Assembly: GCA_041685075.1 (NCBI GenBank)
Contig: JAWLGN010000056.1
Coordinates: 1-22,575, forward strand
Reading direction: 5' to 3'
DNA from: JAMCRM01 sp041685075
Lineage (GTDB): Bacteria; Acidobacteriota; Terriglobia; Bryobacterales; Bryobacteraceae
DNA: 22,575 nt
Shown here: positions 1 to 7,784 of the stretch, in pieces
Numbering within the stretch: the first letter of the stretch is position 1
How the letters are laid out: every line of letters begins with the position of its first letter
The notes under the pieces: model-generated
Seen by the model: only the letters and a program-made list of their open reading frames with translations
Database searches by the model: none
Told to the model about the DNA's origin: nothing
Translations under genes and position numbers: made by a program

Positions 1-2028
1 GTTTCGACCAACGCGGTGGTGATCGATGCCGAGGGCACCGTGATCCACGACGTCTACCTGCGGACGGCGGGGCGCCCGGTGGAAGCCGTGCAGCAGTGCC
101 TGGAGGAGGTGGAGCGGCTGTGGGGCAAGCGGCTCCAGGTCCTGGGGGTGGGGACTACCGGATCGGGGCGCGAGCTGGTGGCCGAGTTCGTGGGCGCCGA
201 CGTGGTGAACGACGAGATTACCGCGCACAAGGCCGGCGCCTGGCACGTCAGCCAGTTGCATACCGGTGAAGCCGTAGACACCATCTTCGAAATCGGCGGG
301 CAGGACTCGAAGTTCATCTCCATCGAAAACGGCGTGGTGGTGGACTTCGCCATGAACGAAGCCTGCGCCGCGGGCACCGGCTCGTTTCTGGAGGAGCAGG
401 CGGAAAAACTCGGCATCAGCATCAAGGGCGAGTTCGCCAAACTGGCGCTTTCGGCGCCGGCGCCCACGCGGCTGGGCGAGCGCTGCACGGTGTTCATGGA
501 GCGCGACGTCACCGTCTGGCTGCACAAGGGCGAATCGGTGCCCAACATCGTGGCGGGCCTGGCCTACTCCATCGTGCTGAACTATCTGAACCGCGTGGTG
601 CGGGGGCGGCACATCGGCAAGGTGATTTATTTCCAGGGCGGCACGGCGTACAACGACGCGGTGGCCGCGGCCTTTGCCCGGGTGCTGGGGAAGAAAGTTA
701 CGGTGCCGCCGTTCAACGGGGTGATGGGAGCCATCGGGATGGCGCTGCTGGCCCGGCAGTGGCATACCGCCACCGGAGGGAAGACGCGCTTCCGCGGCTA
801 CGACCTGCATAGCCTGGAAATCTCCACCCGCGACTTCGTCTGCAAGGCCTGCTCGAATACCTGCGACATCCGGGAGTTCACTATCGAAGGCCAGAAGAGC
901 TTCTGGGGCGACAAGTGTTCGGACCGCTACCGGAAGCCCTCGCGGTCGGACCGCAAGCCGGTGATCGAGGACCTGTTCGCGCTCAGGGAGTCGTGGCTGG
1001 CGGAGATCCGGGCGCGCGGGGTGAAGGGCGGGTTCCGGGTGGGGCTGCCGCTGGCCATGTCCACCTTCGACCGGCTGCCGTTCTGGTTTACGTACCTGAC
1101 GGAACTGGGGATGGAATGCGTGGTTTCGCCCCAGACCGATCCGCGCATTTCGGCGCGCGGGGTGGAACTGGCTGTGGCGGAGCCGTGCTACCCGGTGCAG
1201 GTGGCCCACGGACACGTGGCCGCGCTGCTGGAGATGGGGGTGGACTACGTGCTGGTGCCCAACGCGTTGAACGCGGAGAGCGTCGGCGATTCCGACGCCT
1301 CGCACTACTGCCCCTGGAACCAGACCCTGCCCTACGTGCTGGTAAGCGCGCCGGGCATCGAGGAGCACCGGAAGAAGTTTCTGATCCCCACCCTGCACTT
1401 CAGCCTGGGTCCCTGGCAGGTGAAGGACGCGCTGGGGACCACGGCGCAGCGGCTGGGGGTGAAGCGGCGCGCGAGCGACCGCGCCGTGGATGCCGCCTAC
1501 ACCGCGCAGCGCGAGTTTCAGGAGAAGCAGTACGAGGCCGGGCGGCGCGCTCTGGCGGTGCTGGAGGAGACCGGCGAACCGGGACTGGTGTTGGTGGGGC
1601 GCAGCTATAACATCTACGACCGCGCCGTGAACTGCGACGTGCCGCGCAAGCTGCGCGCCCGCTACGGCGCCAACGTCATCCCGCTGGACTTCCTGGTGAC
1701 CGGCCGGGAGCCCGCGCCGCCGGAGCAGAACATGTACTGGATCTCGGGGCGCAAGATTCTGGAGGCCGCGCGGCTGGCCGCGGCACGCAATCTGCACCTG
1801 GTCTACATCACCAATTTCAAGTGCGGCCCGGATTCGTATATCAAGACCTTCGCGCGTACCGCCGCCGGCGCGCCGATCCTGGTGTTGCAGTTCGACGGGC
1901 ACGGCAACGACGCCGGCTACATGACGCGCTGCGAGGCGTATCTGGACAGCAAAGGAATCCTGCGATGCTACAAGACGGCGCCGCCGCCGCAACCCAAACC
2001 GGCCAACCTGCGAGCGGCGATTCACTAA
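1..2028 (+). CDS. Acyl-CoA dehydratase activase (BcrAD/BadFG ATPase), 5'-truncated
   Basis: This is an ATP-dependent activator family that feeds low-potential electrons to 2-hydroxyacyl-CoA dehydratases or benzoyl-CoA reductases. The reading frame is open from base 1 and its first residues (VSTNAVVIDAEG) match the end of a phosphate-1 loop of an ASKHA ATPase, so the true start lies upstream. The GTG at 16 is only the first internal start codon. Visible motifs are GVGTTGSGRE, EIGGQDSKF, ACAAGTGSF and RCTVFMERDV. The cysteines at 364-366 and 484-486 correspond to the two that hold the bridging [4Fe-4S] cluster in HgdC. A four-cysteine cluster follows at about 841-921 (VCKACSNTC, then DKCSD). 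The C-terminal half (HgdB/DUF2229-like) ends with FKCGPDSY and HGNDAGYMTR. Long members carry two ATPase modules, so this may be the second of two. The next gene overlaps the 3' end. No dehydratase catalytic subunits are visible, so the substrate is unknown. Confidence 0.88.
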   Translation, partial: VSTNAVVIDAEGTVIHDVYLRTAGRPVEAVQQCLEEVERLWGKRLQVLGVGTTGSGRELVAEFVGADVVNDEITAHKAGAWHVSQLHTGEAVDTIFEIGGQDSKFISIENGVVVDFAMNEACAAGTGSFLEEQAEKLGISIKGEFAKLALSAPAPTRLGERCTVFMERDVTVWLHKGESVPNIVAGLAYSIVLNYLNRVVRGRHIGKVIYFQGGTAYNDAVAAAFARVLGKKVTVPPFNGVMGAIGMALLARQWHTATGGKTRFRGYDLHSLEISTRDFVCKACSNTCDIREFTIEGQKSFWGDKCSDRYRKPSRSDRKPVIEDLFALRESWLAEIRARGVKGGFRVGLPLAMSTFDRLPFWFTYLTELGMECVVSPQTDPRISARGVELAVAEPCYPVQVAHGHVAALLEMGVDYVLVPNALNAESVGDSDASHYCPWNQTLPYVLVSAPGIEEHRKKFLIPTLHFSLGPWQVKDALGTTAQRLGVKRRASDRAVDAAYTAQREFQEKQYEAGRRALAVLEETGEPGLVLVGRSYNIYDRAVNCDVPRKLRARYGANVIPLDFLVTGREPAPPEQNMYWISGRKILEAARLAAARNLHLVYITNFKCGPDSYIKTFARTAAGAPILVLQFDGHGNDAGYMTRCEAYLDSKGILRCYKTAPPPQPKPANLRAAIH

Positions 2029-3281
2029 AAGGGAAGACCATCTACATCCCGCCCATGGCGTATGGGAGCGCGCGGCTGTTCGCCTCCGGCTTCCGGGCCA
2101 TCGGGCTGGAAGCGGATATCACCCCGCCCTCGGACCATCGCACGCGGGAGCTGGGCGCCAAATACACCTCCGGTGAGGAGTGTTACCCGGCCAAGGTGAC
2201 GGTGGGGGATTTCATGCGGCTGCTGGAAGATCCCCAGACCGACCGCAGCCGCACGGTGCTGTTCATGCCCACCGCCGAGGGGCCCTGCCGTTTCGGACAG
2301 TACGCGCCCTACCTGCGGCACGTGCTGGAAGCGAACGGGTACGGCGACGTGATGGTGCTGGAGCCCACCAGCAAGAACTCCTACCAGGGGTTGGGCGCGC
2401 TGGCGGGGGCGTTCGTGCGCACCGGGTGGCGCGCGCTGCTGTGCGGCGACATCCTCACCAAGCTGCTGCTGCAATACCGTCCGTTCGAAGCCAACAAGGG
2501 CGAGGCCGACCGCGTCTACGAGGAGTGCCTGAACGACGTTTGCCGGACCATCGAAACCACCTCCACGCTTCCGCCGGTGCAGTTGCGCGCCTTGCGGGAG
2601 AGCCTCACGCGCTGCCGCGACCGCTTCCGGCAGATCCCCACGCGGCAGGACCGCTCGGCGCCGCTGATCGGGGTGGTGGGGGAGATCTTCTGCCGGCTGA
2701 ACACCTTCTCGAACGAAGACCTGGTGCGGCGGGTGGAAGAGTACGGGGCAGAGGTCTGGCTGAGCGATATCGCGGAATGGGTGTGGTACACCAACTCCGA
2801 ACAGTTCCGCAAGTTCCGGCTGGAGAAGCGGCTGATTTCGCGCGACGCGCTGGTGGCCTGGATCCGGAAGTGCGTGCAGAAGCGCGACGAGCACGTGCTG
2901 CTGGAGCCGTTCGAGGAAGATTTCGTGGGCCATGAAGAGCCGCCCATCGAGGAGATCCTGGAGGGCGCGCGGCCCTACCTCCCGCAGGACGGCGCGCTGG
3001 GCGAGATGGTGCTGAACGTGGGGAAAGTGGTCTACCTGGCGAAGAAGGGCGCCGACGGGATTATCGACATCAGCCCCTTCACCTGCATGAACGGGATCGT
3101 CTCGGAGGCCATCTACCCGCGGCTGAGCCGCGACCTGGGCGGCATCCCCATCCGCAGTTTCTACTTCGATGGAACGCAGTCGGACCTGGAACGCGACCTG
3201 GGGGTGTACCTGGAACTGGTGCGCACCTACCAGAAACGCAAGCGGCACCAGCGGACCTATCCCCGGGTGCCGGCGGCGTAG
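1965..3281 (+). CDS. HgdB-like 2-hydroxyacyl-CoA dehydratase/activase-associated protein
   Basis: A 438-residue protein related to the HgdB/DUF2229 C-terminal regions of CoA activases. In many genomes it lies beside or is fused to the activase. Family-type motifs are YIPPMAYGSARLF near the N-terminus, GEECYPAKVT, GPCRFGQY and, near the C-terminus, FTCMNGIVSEA. The cysteines in these motifs are candidate iron-sulfur ligands. I chose ATG 1965 because AAAGGA (1951-1956) lies 8 nt upstream and because a start after 2030 would remove the first conserved strand. This gives a 64-nt overlap with the activase gene in another frame, which suggests translational coupling and a shared complex. The frame is open further upstream to 1821, but that part translates to Arg-rich shadow sequence. 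The family call is firm; the substrate is not known. Confidence 0.83.
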   Translation: MLQDGAAAATQTGQPASGDSLKGKTIYIPPMAYGSARLFASGFRAIGLEADITPPSDHRTRELGAKYTSGEECYPAKVTVGDFMRLLEDPQTDRSRTVLFMPTAEGPCRFGQYAPYLRHVLEANGYGDVMVLEPTSKNSYQGLGALAGAFVRTGWRALLCGDILTKLLLQYRPFEANKGEADRVYEECLNDVCRTIETTSTLPPVQLRALRESLTRCRDRFRQIPTRQDRSAPLIGVVGEIFCRLNTFSNEDLVRRVEEYGAEVWLSDIAEWVWYTNSEQFRKFRLEKRLISRDALVAWIRKCVQKRDEHVLLEPFEEDFVGHEEPPIEEILEGARPYLPQDGALGEMVLNVGKVVYLAKKGADGIIDISPFTCMNGIVSEAIYPRLSRDLGGIPIRSFYFDGTQSDLERDLGVYLELVRTYQKRKRHQRTYPRVPAA

Positions 3282-3314
3282 CGGGGGACCCGGCGCGCAG
3301 CCCTGGTTCGCGGT

Positions 3315-3320
3315 TACCCT
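3315..3320 (+). promoter_or_regulatory. -10-like TACCCT, 6 nt before the M23 peptidase start
   Basis: TACCCT fits TANNNT and is separated by exactly 6 nt from ATG 3327, the geometry known for leaderless mRNAs. A GGAG at 3321-3324 is only 2 nt from the ATG, too close for a normal ribosome binding site. No convincing -35 is seen. Confidence 0.45.
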
Positions 3321-3326
3321 GGAGTT

Positions 3327-4160
3327 ATGCGTTGGGTACTGCTGTTGGCGGCCTCTTGCGCCTGGGGCCAGACGTTTGAGGCGGCGCCGGCAACGGTGCG
3401 GCAGGGGGAGACCATCCGGCTGCGCGCGGCGGCCGCGGCGGTGGAAGCACGCATGGGGGGGCGCGTGGTGCCGCTGTTTGCGCAGGCGGACGGCAGCCGC
3501 GCCGGGCTGATGCCGGTGCCGGTGGACCACGCACCCGGGCAGCATTCCATTGAATTCCTGGATGCCTCGGGCGGCGTGCTCCATAGCGCCGCCGCGACGG
3601 TGCGGGACGGGCGCTTCGCCACCCAGAACATCGTCATCGCGCCTTCCAAAACGCAGGTGAAGCCCTCGCCCGGGGAGATGGAGGCGGTGGCGGCGCTGCG
3701 GGCTACCGTAAGCCCCGTGCGCCATTGGGAGGAGCCGTTCGCCCTTCCGGTGCCGGGGTGCATGAACTCGCCCTTCGGGGTCCAGCGGCTGCACAACGGC
3801 AAGCCCACGGGCAACTATCATCGCGGCGTGGACCAGCGCGGGCCGAAGGGACGGGCCATCCGGGCGGTGGCCGCCGGCGAGGTCAAGATCGCCCGCATGT
3901 TCAATATCCACGGCGGCACGGTGGGGATCGATCATGGGCAGGGGGTGACGTCGTTCTACCTGCACATGTCGCGCTTCGCGGTGAAGGAAGGAGCCATGGT
4001 GAAGAAGGGCGAGGTGATCGGCTACGTGGGCGCGACGGGCTTTGCCACGGGGCCGCACCTGCACTGGGGGCTGTACGTGAACGGCGTGCCGGTCCAGCCG
4101 CGGCAGTGGGTGAAGCTGGCGCCGTGCGCGGCGGTGAAGAAGAAGGCCGGCAAGCGGTAG
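3327..4160 (+). CDS. Exported M23 (LytM-type) zinc metallopeptidase
   Basis: A 277-residue protein predicted to cut or remodel peptidoglycan cross-links outside the cytoplasmic membrane, or to act as a LytM regulator. Residues 1-15 form a short signal peptide (MRWVLLLAASCAWGQ). Residues about 16-135 are an N-terminal region with a beta-rich look. The M23 domain spans about 140-265. The zinc and catalytic set is intact: H165 and D169 (YHRGVD), H213 (YLHMS), and H244/H246 (GPHLHWG). An active enzyme is therefore likely, unlike degenerate LytM regulators. The C-terminus is a basic tail (KKKAGKR). It follows the HgdB-like gene by 45 nt but has its own -10-like element, so it is probably a separate transcript. 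Confidence 0.9.
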   Translation: MRWVLLLAASCAWGQTFEAAPATVRQGETIRLRAAAAAVEARMGGRVVPLFAQADGSRAGLMPVPVDHAPGQHSIEFLDASGGVLHSAAATVRDGRFATQNIVIAPSKTQVKPSPGEMEAVAALRATVSPVRHWEEPFALPVPGCMNSPFGVQRLHNGKPTGNYHRGVDQRGPKGRAIRAVAAGEVKIARMFNIHGGTVGIDHGQGVTSFYLHMSRFAVKEGAMVKKGEVIGYVGATGFATGPHLHWGLYVNGVPVQPRQWVKLAPCAAVKKKAGKR

Positions 4161-4175
4161 CGTACGGGCGTTCAG

Positions 4176-4181
4176 TATACT
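4176..4181 (+). promoter_or_regulatory. -10 box TATACT, 6 nt before tag
   Basis: TATACT lies in the 27-nt gap between the M23 gene and tag and ends 6 nt before GTG 4188. There is no Shine-Dalgarno sequence between the hexamer and the start, so a leaderless transcript is predicted. Confidence 0.55.
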
Positions 4182-4187
4182 CGGTTT

Positions 4188-4751
4188 GTGAAGCGCAGGT
4201 GCGAGTGGGCCGGAGCAGACCCGGTCATGATCGCCTACCACGACGAGGAATGGGGCGTCCCGGTTCACGATGACCGGAGGCTGTTCGAGTTTCTGATTCT
4301 CGAAGGCGCGCAAGCCGGTCTGAGCTGGTCTACGATTCTGAAGAAACGCGCGGCTTACCGGGCCGCGTTCGACGGCTTCGATCCGTGCAAGGTGGCGCGG
4401 TATGGCGAAAAGAAAGTCGCGGCCCTGCTGGCGGACGCGGGAATCGTGCGTAACCGGCTGAAGATCCGCGCGGCGATACAGAATGCGCAGGCGTATCTCG
4501 AGGTAGCGGGCGAATTCGGCAGCTTCGACCGGTACATCTGGAGCTTTGTGGGGGACCGCCCTCTACAGCCGCGCCGGAAGACTCTGCGGGACGTTCCGGC
4601 CCGTACGGCCGAGTCGGACGCCATGAGCGAAGACCTGGCGCGGCGCGGCTTCAAGTTCGTCGGTTCGACCATCTGCTACGCCTTCATGCAGGCGACCGGC
4701 ATGGTGAACGATCACGTCGCGGACTGCTTCCGCTACAGGGAACTGGCGTAG
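4188..4751 (+). CDS. tag: DNA-3-methyladenine glycosylase I
   Basis: A 187-residue base-excision repair enzyme that removes 3-methyladenine from alkylated DNA. It is full length for the family. The zinc-binding set of the TAG family is present: C5, H18, H176 and C180 (MVNDHVADC). The catalytic-type glutamate is E39 in LEGAQAGLSW. The HhH-like fold region contains IVRNRLKIRAAIQNA. The start is GTG 4188: it places C5 and H18 at their family positions, and the -10 box TATACT sits 6 nt upstream. It is the last clearly native gene before the gene-poor stretch and arsenic operon. Confidence 0.95.
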   Translation: MKRRCEWAGADPVMIAYHDEEWGVPVHDDRRLFEFLILEGAQAGLSWSTILKKRAAYRAAFDGFDPCKVARYGEKKVAALLADAGIVRNRLKIRAAIQNAQAYLEVAGEFGSFDRYIWSFVGDRPLQPRRKTLRDVPARTAESDAMSEDLARRGFKFVGSTICYAFMQATGMVNDHVADCFRYRELA

Positions 4752-4773
4752 AGCAAAGCACCGCTCTGCACAG

Positions 4774-4998
4774 TCACCTGGACAAAACGTGCGTGGACGT
4801 GAAGGGGCCTGTCGGGTTGAACCTCAGACCCAAGACCGCGGCACCCCATGAGATCTGGAACACGGCTGTGCCGGCTCTGTCCCTGGTAAGCGGCCACTTC
4901 TCCGCAAGCGCGTACGCTTCGTGCTGCAGAGGGGCGAGGGTGAACTGGTCCAAATGAAAACGCGTCCCATTTCCGTCATAGAAGGCCACCGGGATCAT
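4774..4998 (-). CDS. Small hypothetical protein, unrecognised
   Basis: A possible 74-residue protein that I do not recognise. In favour: the start ATG 4998 has a good ribosome binding site (AGGAG, 6 nt spacer, on the minus strand), and the composition looks protein-like rather than Arg/Ala-rich shadow (MIPVAFYDGNGTRFHLDQF, then FQISWGAAVLGLRF). Against: it is short and isolated, sits at the edge of an acquired-looking region, and has no promoter I can name. No signal peptide or membrane segment is evident. It could be a real orphan or the remnant of a longer gene. Confidence 0.4.
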   Translation of the reverse strand: MIPVAFYDGNGTRFHLDQFTLAPLQHEAYALAEKWPLTRDRAGTAVFQISWGAAVLGLRFNPTGPFTSTHVLSR

Positions 4999-5296
4999 TG
5001 ACCGCTCCTGCCCGTTCTTCTCTTCAATCTCCTGGGGTGGGGCTATTCTCCTTGATGGGCCCAGGTTGCCTCAGCGATTGAAAAGCGCGCGGCGGGGGCC
5101 GGAATTGGGAAATCCTTGGAGGACGGGTTGTGGTCGGCTCGTGACGCCACCCTGACGTCAGTTGCGACCGTTTGGAGCGCGATGACAATTCGGGCTGTTC
5201 CTGTTTGAAATACCATCCAGCCAGGCTGGCAATCCCAACCCCCCGTGGCATCCCGCACCTGATGTCCGGGGTCCGCGGCTTGCGTAGAGTCGGGTA
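4999..5296. other. Gene-poor stretch before the arsenic operon
   Basis: I find no gene here that I can support. Two minus-strand open frames (5024-5251 and 5043-5303) overlap each other in different frames, have no recognisable domain, and are probably not coding. The sequence is less GC-rich than the genes to the left. It includes a TGACGTCA palindrome (5153-5160) and may be decayed or acquired DNA. Confidence 0.45.
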
Positions 5297-5335
5297 GTGA
5301 CAATGGTGCGATAGTTTTAGTAATATCTAAATATC
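5297..5335 (+). promoter_or_regulatory. Candidate ars promoter with overlapping ArsR operator
   Basis: A -35-like GTGACA (5297-5302) and a -10-like TAATAT (5321-5326) are 18 nt apart. The -10 is embedded in the inverted repeat TTAG-TAATAT-CTAA (5317-5330), with GATA (5310-5313) and TATC (5332-5335) outside it, in an unusually AT-rich patch. ArsR/SmtB repressors bind AT-rich imperfect palindromes over the promoter and release DNA when they bind metalloid. arsR starts 40 nt after the -10, so a leader of about 33 nt is expected. Confidence 0.6.
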
Positions 5336-5365
5336 CGTGACAGTGATGGAGAACGTGAGGGTTGC

Positions 5366-5710
5366 ATGGCGTCGCGATTAAAGCAGGAAGACGTGAGCCG
5401 GTACGCCGATATGTTCGCGGCGATGGGCAGTGAGCCGCGCTTGCGCATCTTGCGCCTGTTGCTCTCGGCGCACCCCGAGGGGATGGTCGTTGGCGAGATT
5501 GGCGCAGAAGTGGACGTGACGGCGGGCACGCTGTCGCACCATTTGGAGAAGCTCAAAAACGAGGACTTGGTCCGTGTCCAGCGCGAGGGGACCTTTTTGC
5601 GGTACACCGCAAACACCGAGGGACTCCAAGAGCTGCTCGGGTTTTTGTACGCGGAGTGTTGCACGCGCAACAAGGCCGTGGAGCCACAGAAGATCTTCTG
5701 CTGCAAATAG
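5366..5710 (+). CDS. arsR: ArsR-family As(III)-responsive repressor
   Basis: A 114-residue winged-helix repressor of the ArsR/SmtB family that probably controls the downstream arsM-acr3 genes. The family-type segment MGSEPRLRILRLLL is followed by a helix-turn-helix at about residues 43-66 (GEIGAEVDVTAGTLSHHLEKLKNEDL split over two helices) and a wing at about 67-82. It lacks the ELCVCDL metal site of the E. coli plasmid type. Cysteines instead cluster at the C-terminus: C98, C99, C112 and C113. This resembles the AfArsR type, whose As(III) ligands lie there. ATG 5366 follows a GAGGG at 5357-5361 with short spacing. The arsM start lies 18 nt after the stop. Confidence 0.9.
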   Translation: MASRLKQEDVSRYADMFAAMGSEPRLRILRLLLSAHPEGMVVGEIGAEVDVTAGTLSHHLEKLKNEDLVRVQREGTFLRYTANTEGLQELLGFLYAECCTRNKAVEPQKIFCCK

Positions 5711-5728
5711 AAAAGGACTGGTGAAACA

Positions 5729-6559
5729 ATGAGCGCTATCAAAGACGTTGTCCAAGAAAAGTACGGACAAGCAGCCTTGCGCGTTGTGGCCGGCGAGGGC
5801 AACGCGTGCTGCGGAAGCAGCCCCTCATCGTGCTGCTCGGGAAACGACCCTATCACGTCGGACCTCTACGACCAACTCCAAAAAGACGAGCTGCCCGAGG
5901 CGGCCGTGCTGGCCTCCTTGGGGTGCGGGAACCCCACCGCCCTTGCCGAACTCAAGCCCGGCGAAGTAGTGTTGGACCTTGGAAGCGGGGGCGGCATCGA
6001 TGTCTTGCTCTCCGCAAAGCGCGTCAGTCCCGGCGGGAAGGCGTATGGGCTGGACATGACCGATGAGATGCTCAGCCTCGCGCGCGATAACCAACAAAAG
6101 GCGGGCGTGCACAACGTCGAGTTTCTCAAGGGCGAAATCGAGAACATCCCGCTGCCCGACAACTCAGTTGATGTGATCATCTCAAACTGCGTGATCAATC
6201 TCTCGGCCGACAAGGACCGCGTCATGCGTGAGGCCTTTCGAGTTCTCAAGCCGGGTGGGCGCTTTGCTGTCTCCGACGTGGTGACGCGCGGGGAAATCCC
6301 AGAAGAGATCCGCAAAAACATGCTGTTGTGGGTCGGTTGCGTGGCCGGGGCGCTCGACGAGAACGAGTACCGCGCCAAGCTTGCCGCTGCCGGCTTTGCA
6401 AACATTGGCATTGAGCCCACGCGCATCTTTCGCGCCGAGGACGCGATCTCGTTCCTCGCGGATAAGGGTATTGATGCCGACACGATCGGGCCGCTCGTTG
6501 ATGGCAAGTTCATGAGCGCGTTCGTGCGCGCACAAAAGCCCGTACAGCACGAAGAATAA
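5729..6559 (+). CDS. arsM: Arsenite S-adenosylmethionine methyltransferase
   Basis: A 276-residue cytoplasmic enzyme that methylates As(III) stepwise, using S-adenosylmethionine and thiols, to methylated and volatile arsenicals. The Rossmann SAM motif is LDLGSGGGID (82-91), with the acidic motif YGLDMT at 106-111. The three cysteines needed for As(III) binding are present: C66 (LGCGN), C154 (SNCVIN) and C204 (VGCVAG), equivalent to the Cys72/174/224 set of CmArsM. A Cys-rich N-terminal segment (C27, C28, C35, C36) is also present, as in many bacterial ArsM proteins. The ribosome binding site AAAAGGA (5711-5717) lies 11 nt before ATG 5729. It is followed 12 nt later by acr3, in one operon. Confidence 0.95.
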   Translation: MSAIKDVVQEKYGQAALRVVAGEGNACCGSSPSSCCSGNDPITSDLYDQLQKDELPEAAVLASLGCGNPTALAELKPGEVVLDLGSGGGIDVLLSAKRVSPGGKAYGLDMTDEMLSLARDNQQKAGVHNVEFLKGEIENIPLPDNSVDVIISNCVINLSADKDRVMREAFRVLKPGGRFAVSDVVTRGEIPEEIRKNMLLWVGCVAGALDENEYRAKLAAAGFANIGIEPTRIFRAEDAISFLADKGIDADTIGPLVDGKFMSAFVRAQKPVQHEE

Positions 6560-6571
6560 CGGGGGCCTTTG

Positions 6572-7660
6572 ATGACGAACGTCACGCGCAAGCTCTCCTT
6601 TTTGGACCGGTACCTCACGCTGTGGATCTTCGCAGCCATGATTGTCGGCGTGGGTGCAGGATACGCATTCCCCGGTGTGTTGCACCTCGTCACGGGCTTT
6701 CAGGTCGGCACCACCTCGATCCCAATCGCTGTCGGGCTGATCCTGATGATGTACCCCCCGCTTGCCAAGGTGCGCTACGAGGAGATGGGTGCCGTGTTTC
6801 GCAACACGAAGGTGCTGGCGCTCTCGCTCGTGCAGAACTGGGTGATCGGTCCTATCTTGATGTTCGCTCTTGCGATCATCTTCTTGCGTGATTACCCCGA
6901 GTACATGGTCGGGCTGATCATGATTGGGCTTGCGCGGTGCATCGCGATGGTGATCGTGTGGAATGAGCTTGCCAAGGGCAACACGGAGTATGCTGCTGGG
7001 TTGGTCGCGTTCAACTCCGTGTTTCAGGTACTGTTTTATTCGGTGTACGCGTGGGTCTTCGTGACGGTCCTTCCGTCGTGGTTTGGGCTGCAGGGCATGC
7101 TCGTGCACATCTCGATTGGCGAGATTGCCAAAAGCGTGCTCATCTACCTCGGGATTCCGTTTGTTGCCGGCATCATCACGAGGTTTACGCTCTTGCGCCT
7201 TCGCGGGCGCAAGTGGTACGAGGAGCGCTTTCTCCCGCGCCTGAGCCCCCTGACGCTTGTCGCGCTGCTCTTCACGATCATCGTGATGTTCTCACTTAAG
7301 GGCGAGTACATCATTCGCTTGCCCCTTGACGTGCTGCTTATTGCGGTGCCGCTGCTGCTGTATTTCGTCGTGATGTTCTTCGTCTCGTTTTGGATGGGGC
7401 ACAAGCTTGGGGCGGACTATTCCAAGACCGCCACGCTCTCCTTTACGGCGGCCAGCAACAATTTTGAGCTTGCCATCGCGGTGGCGATAGCGGTCTTTGG
7501 CATCCAATCAGGCGTTGCTTTTGCCGCCGTGATTGGCCCACTCGTGGAGGTCCCCGTGCTCATTGGGCTGGTCAACGTTGCGCTCTACTTCCAAAAGCGC
7601 TGGCGTTGGACGCACGAGGAGGTGCCGCGTGCAGCGCGTGCTCATCTTGTGCACCGGTAA
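6572..7660 (+). CDS. acr3: Acr3-type arsenite efflux permease
   Basis: A 362-residue inner-membrane exporter of As(III) of the Acr3/BART superfamily, with about ten hydrophobic segments. Family hallmarks are intact: the essential cysteine C123 in GLARCIAMVIVWN, the glutamate E299 in SNNFELAIAVAIAVFG, and the EVPVLIGLVNVAL segment near the C-terminus. I prefer ATG 6572 (MTNVTRKLSF) to the in-frame TTG at 6569; a GGGGG run at 6561-6565 may act as ribosome binding site. The 3' end overlaps the start of the broken arsC by 32 nt. It shares the lower GC and codon style of arsR and arsM. Confidence 0.94.
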   Translation: MTNVTRKLSFLDRYLTLWIFAAMIVGVGAGYAFPGVLHLVTGFQVGTTSIPIAVGLILMMYPPLAKVRYEEMGAVFRNTKVLALSLVQNWVIGPILMFALAIIFLRDYPEYMVGLIMIGLARCIAMVIVWNELAKGNTEYAAGLVAFNSVFQVLFYSVYAWVFVTVLPSWFGLQGMLVHISIGEIAKSVLIYLGIPFVAGIITRFTLLRLRGRKWYEERFLPRLSPLTLVALLFTIIVMFSLKGEYIIRLPLDVLLIAVPLLLYFVVMFFVSFWMGHKLGADYSKTATLSFTAASNNFELAIAVAIAVFGIQSGVAFAAVIGPLVEVPVLIGLVNVALYFQKRWRWTHEEVPRAARAHLVHR

Positions 7661-7784
7661 CTCGGCACGAAGCCAGCCGAAGGGCTCCTGCGGCACCTGG
7701 CGGGGGATCGTTTAGCGGTGTTCTCGGCGGGCACCAAGCCAATCGGTGTGCGGCCAGGAGCGATCAGCGTCATGCGCGAGATCG
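7629..7784 (+). pseudogene. arsC: Arsenate reductase remnant, frameshifted and truncated
   Basis: This is the N-terminal part of a low-molecular-weight-phosphatase-type arsenate reductase, which reduces As(V) to As(III). Frame 1 reads VQRVLILCTGNSARSQ from GTG 7629, with the active-site CX5R loop. After base 7676 the frame is lost. The homologous continuation (AEGLLRHLAGDR, VFSAGTKPIGVRPGAI, SVMREI) is in the frame starting at 7676. Family members have a Met codon plus one base between SQ and AEG, so a 4-nt deletion explains the shift. Without it, translation stops at 7715. Homology ends at about 7784, where transposase sequence begins, so the last half or more of the gene is missing. It is non-functional as it stands. 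Confidence 0.88.

Noticed and set aside
2025..4313. 762-codon open frame on the minus strand
   Set aside because: It lies antisense to the HgdB-like, M23 and tag genes, reads as His/Arg/Pro-rich sequence with no domain, and is explained by high GC at third positions.
5024..5303. Two short minus-strand ORFs before the ars operon
   Set aside because: They overlap in different frames, have no family signal and no convincing start, and the second runs into the ars promoter.
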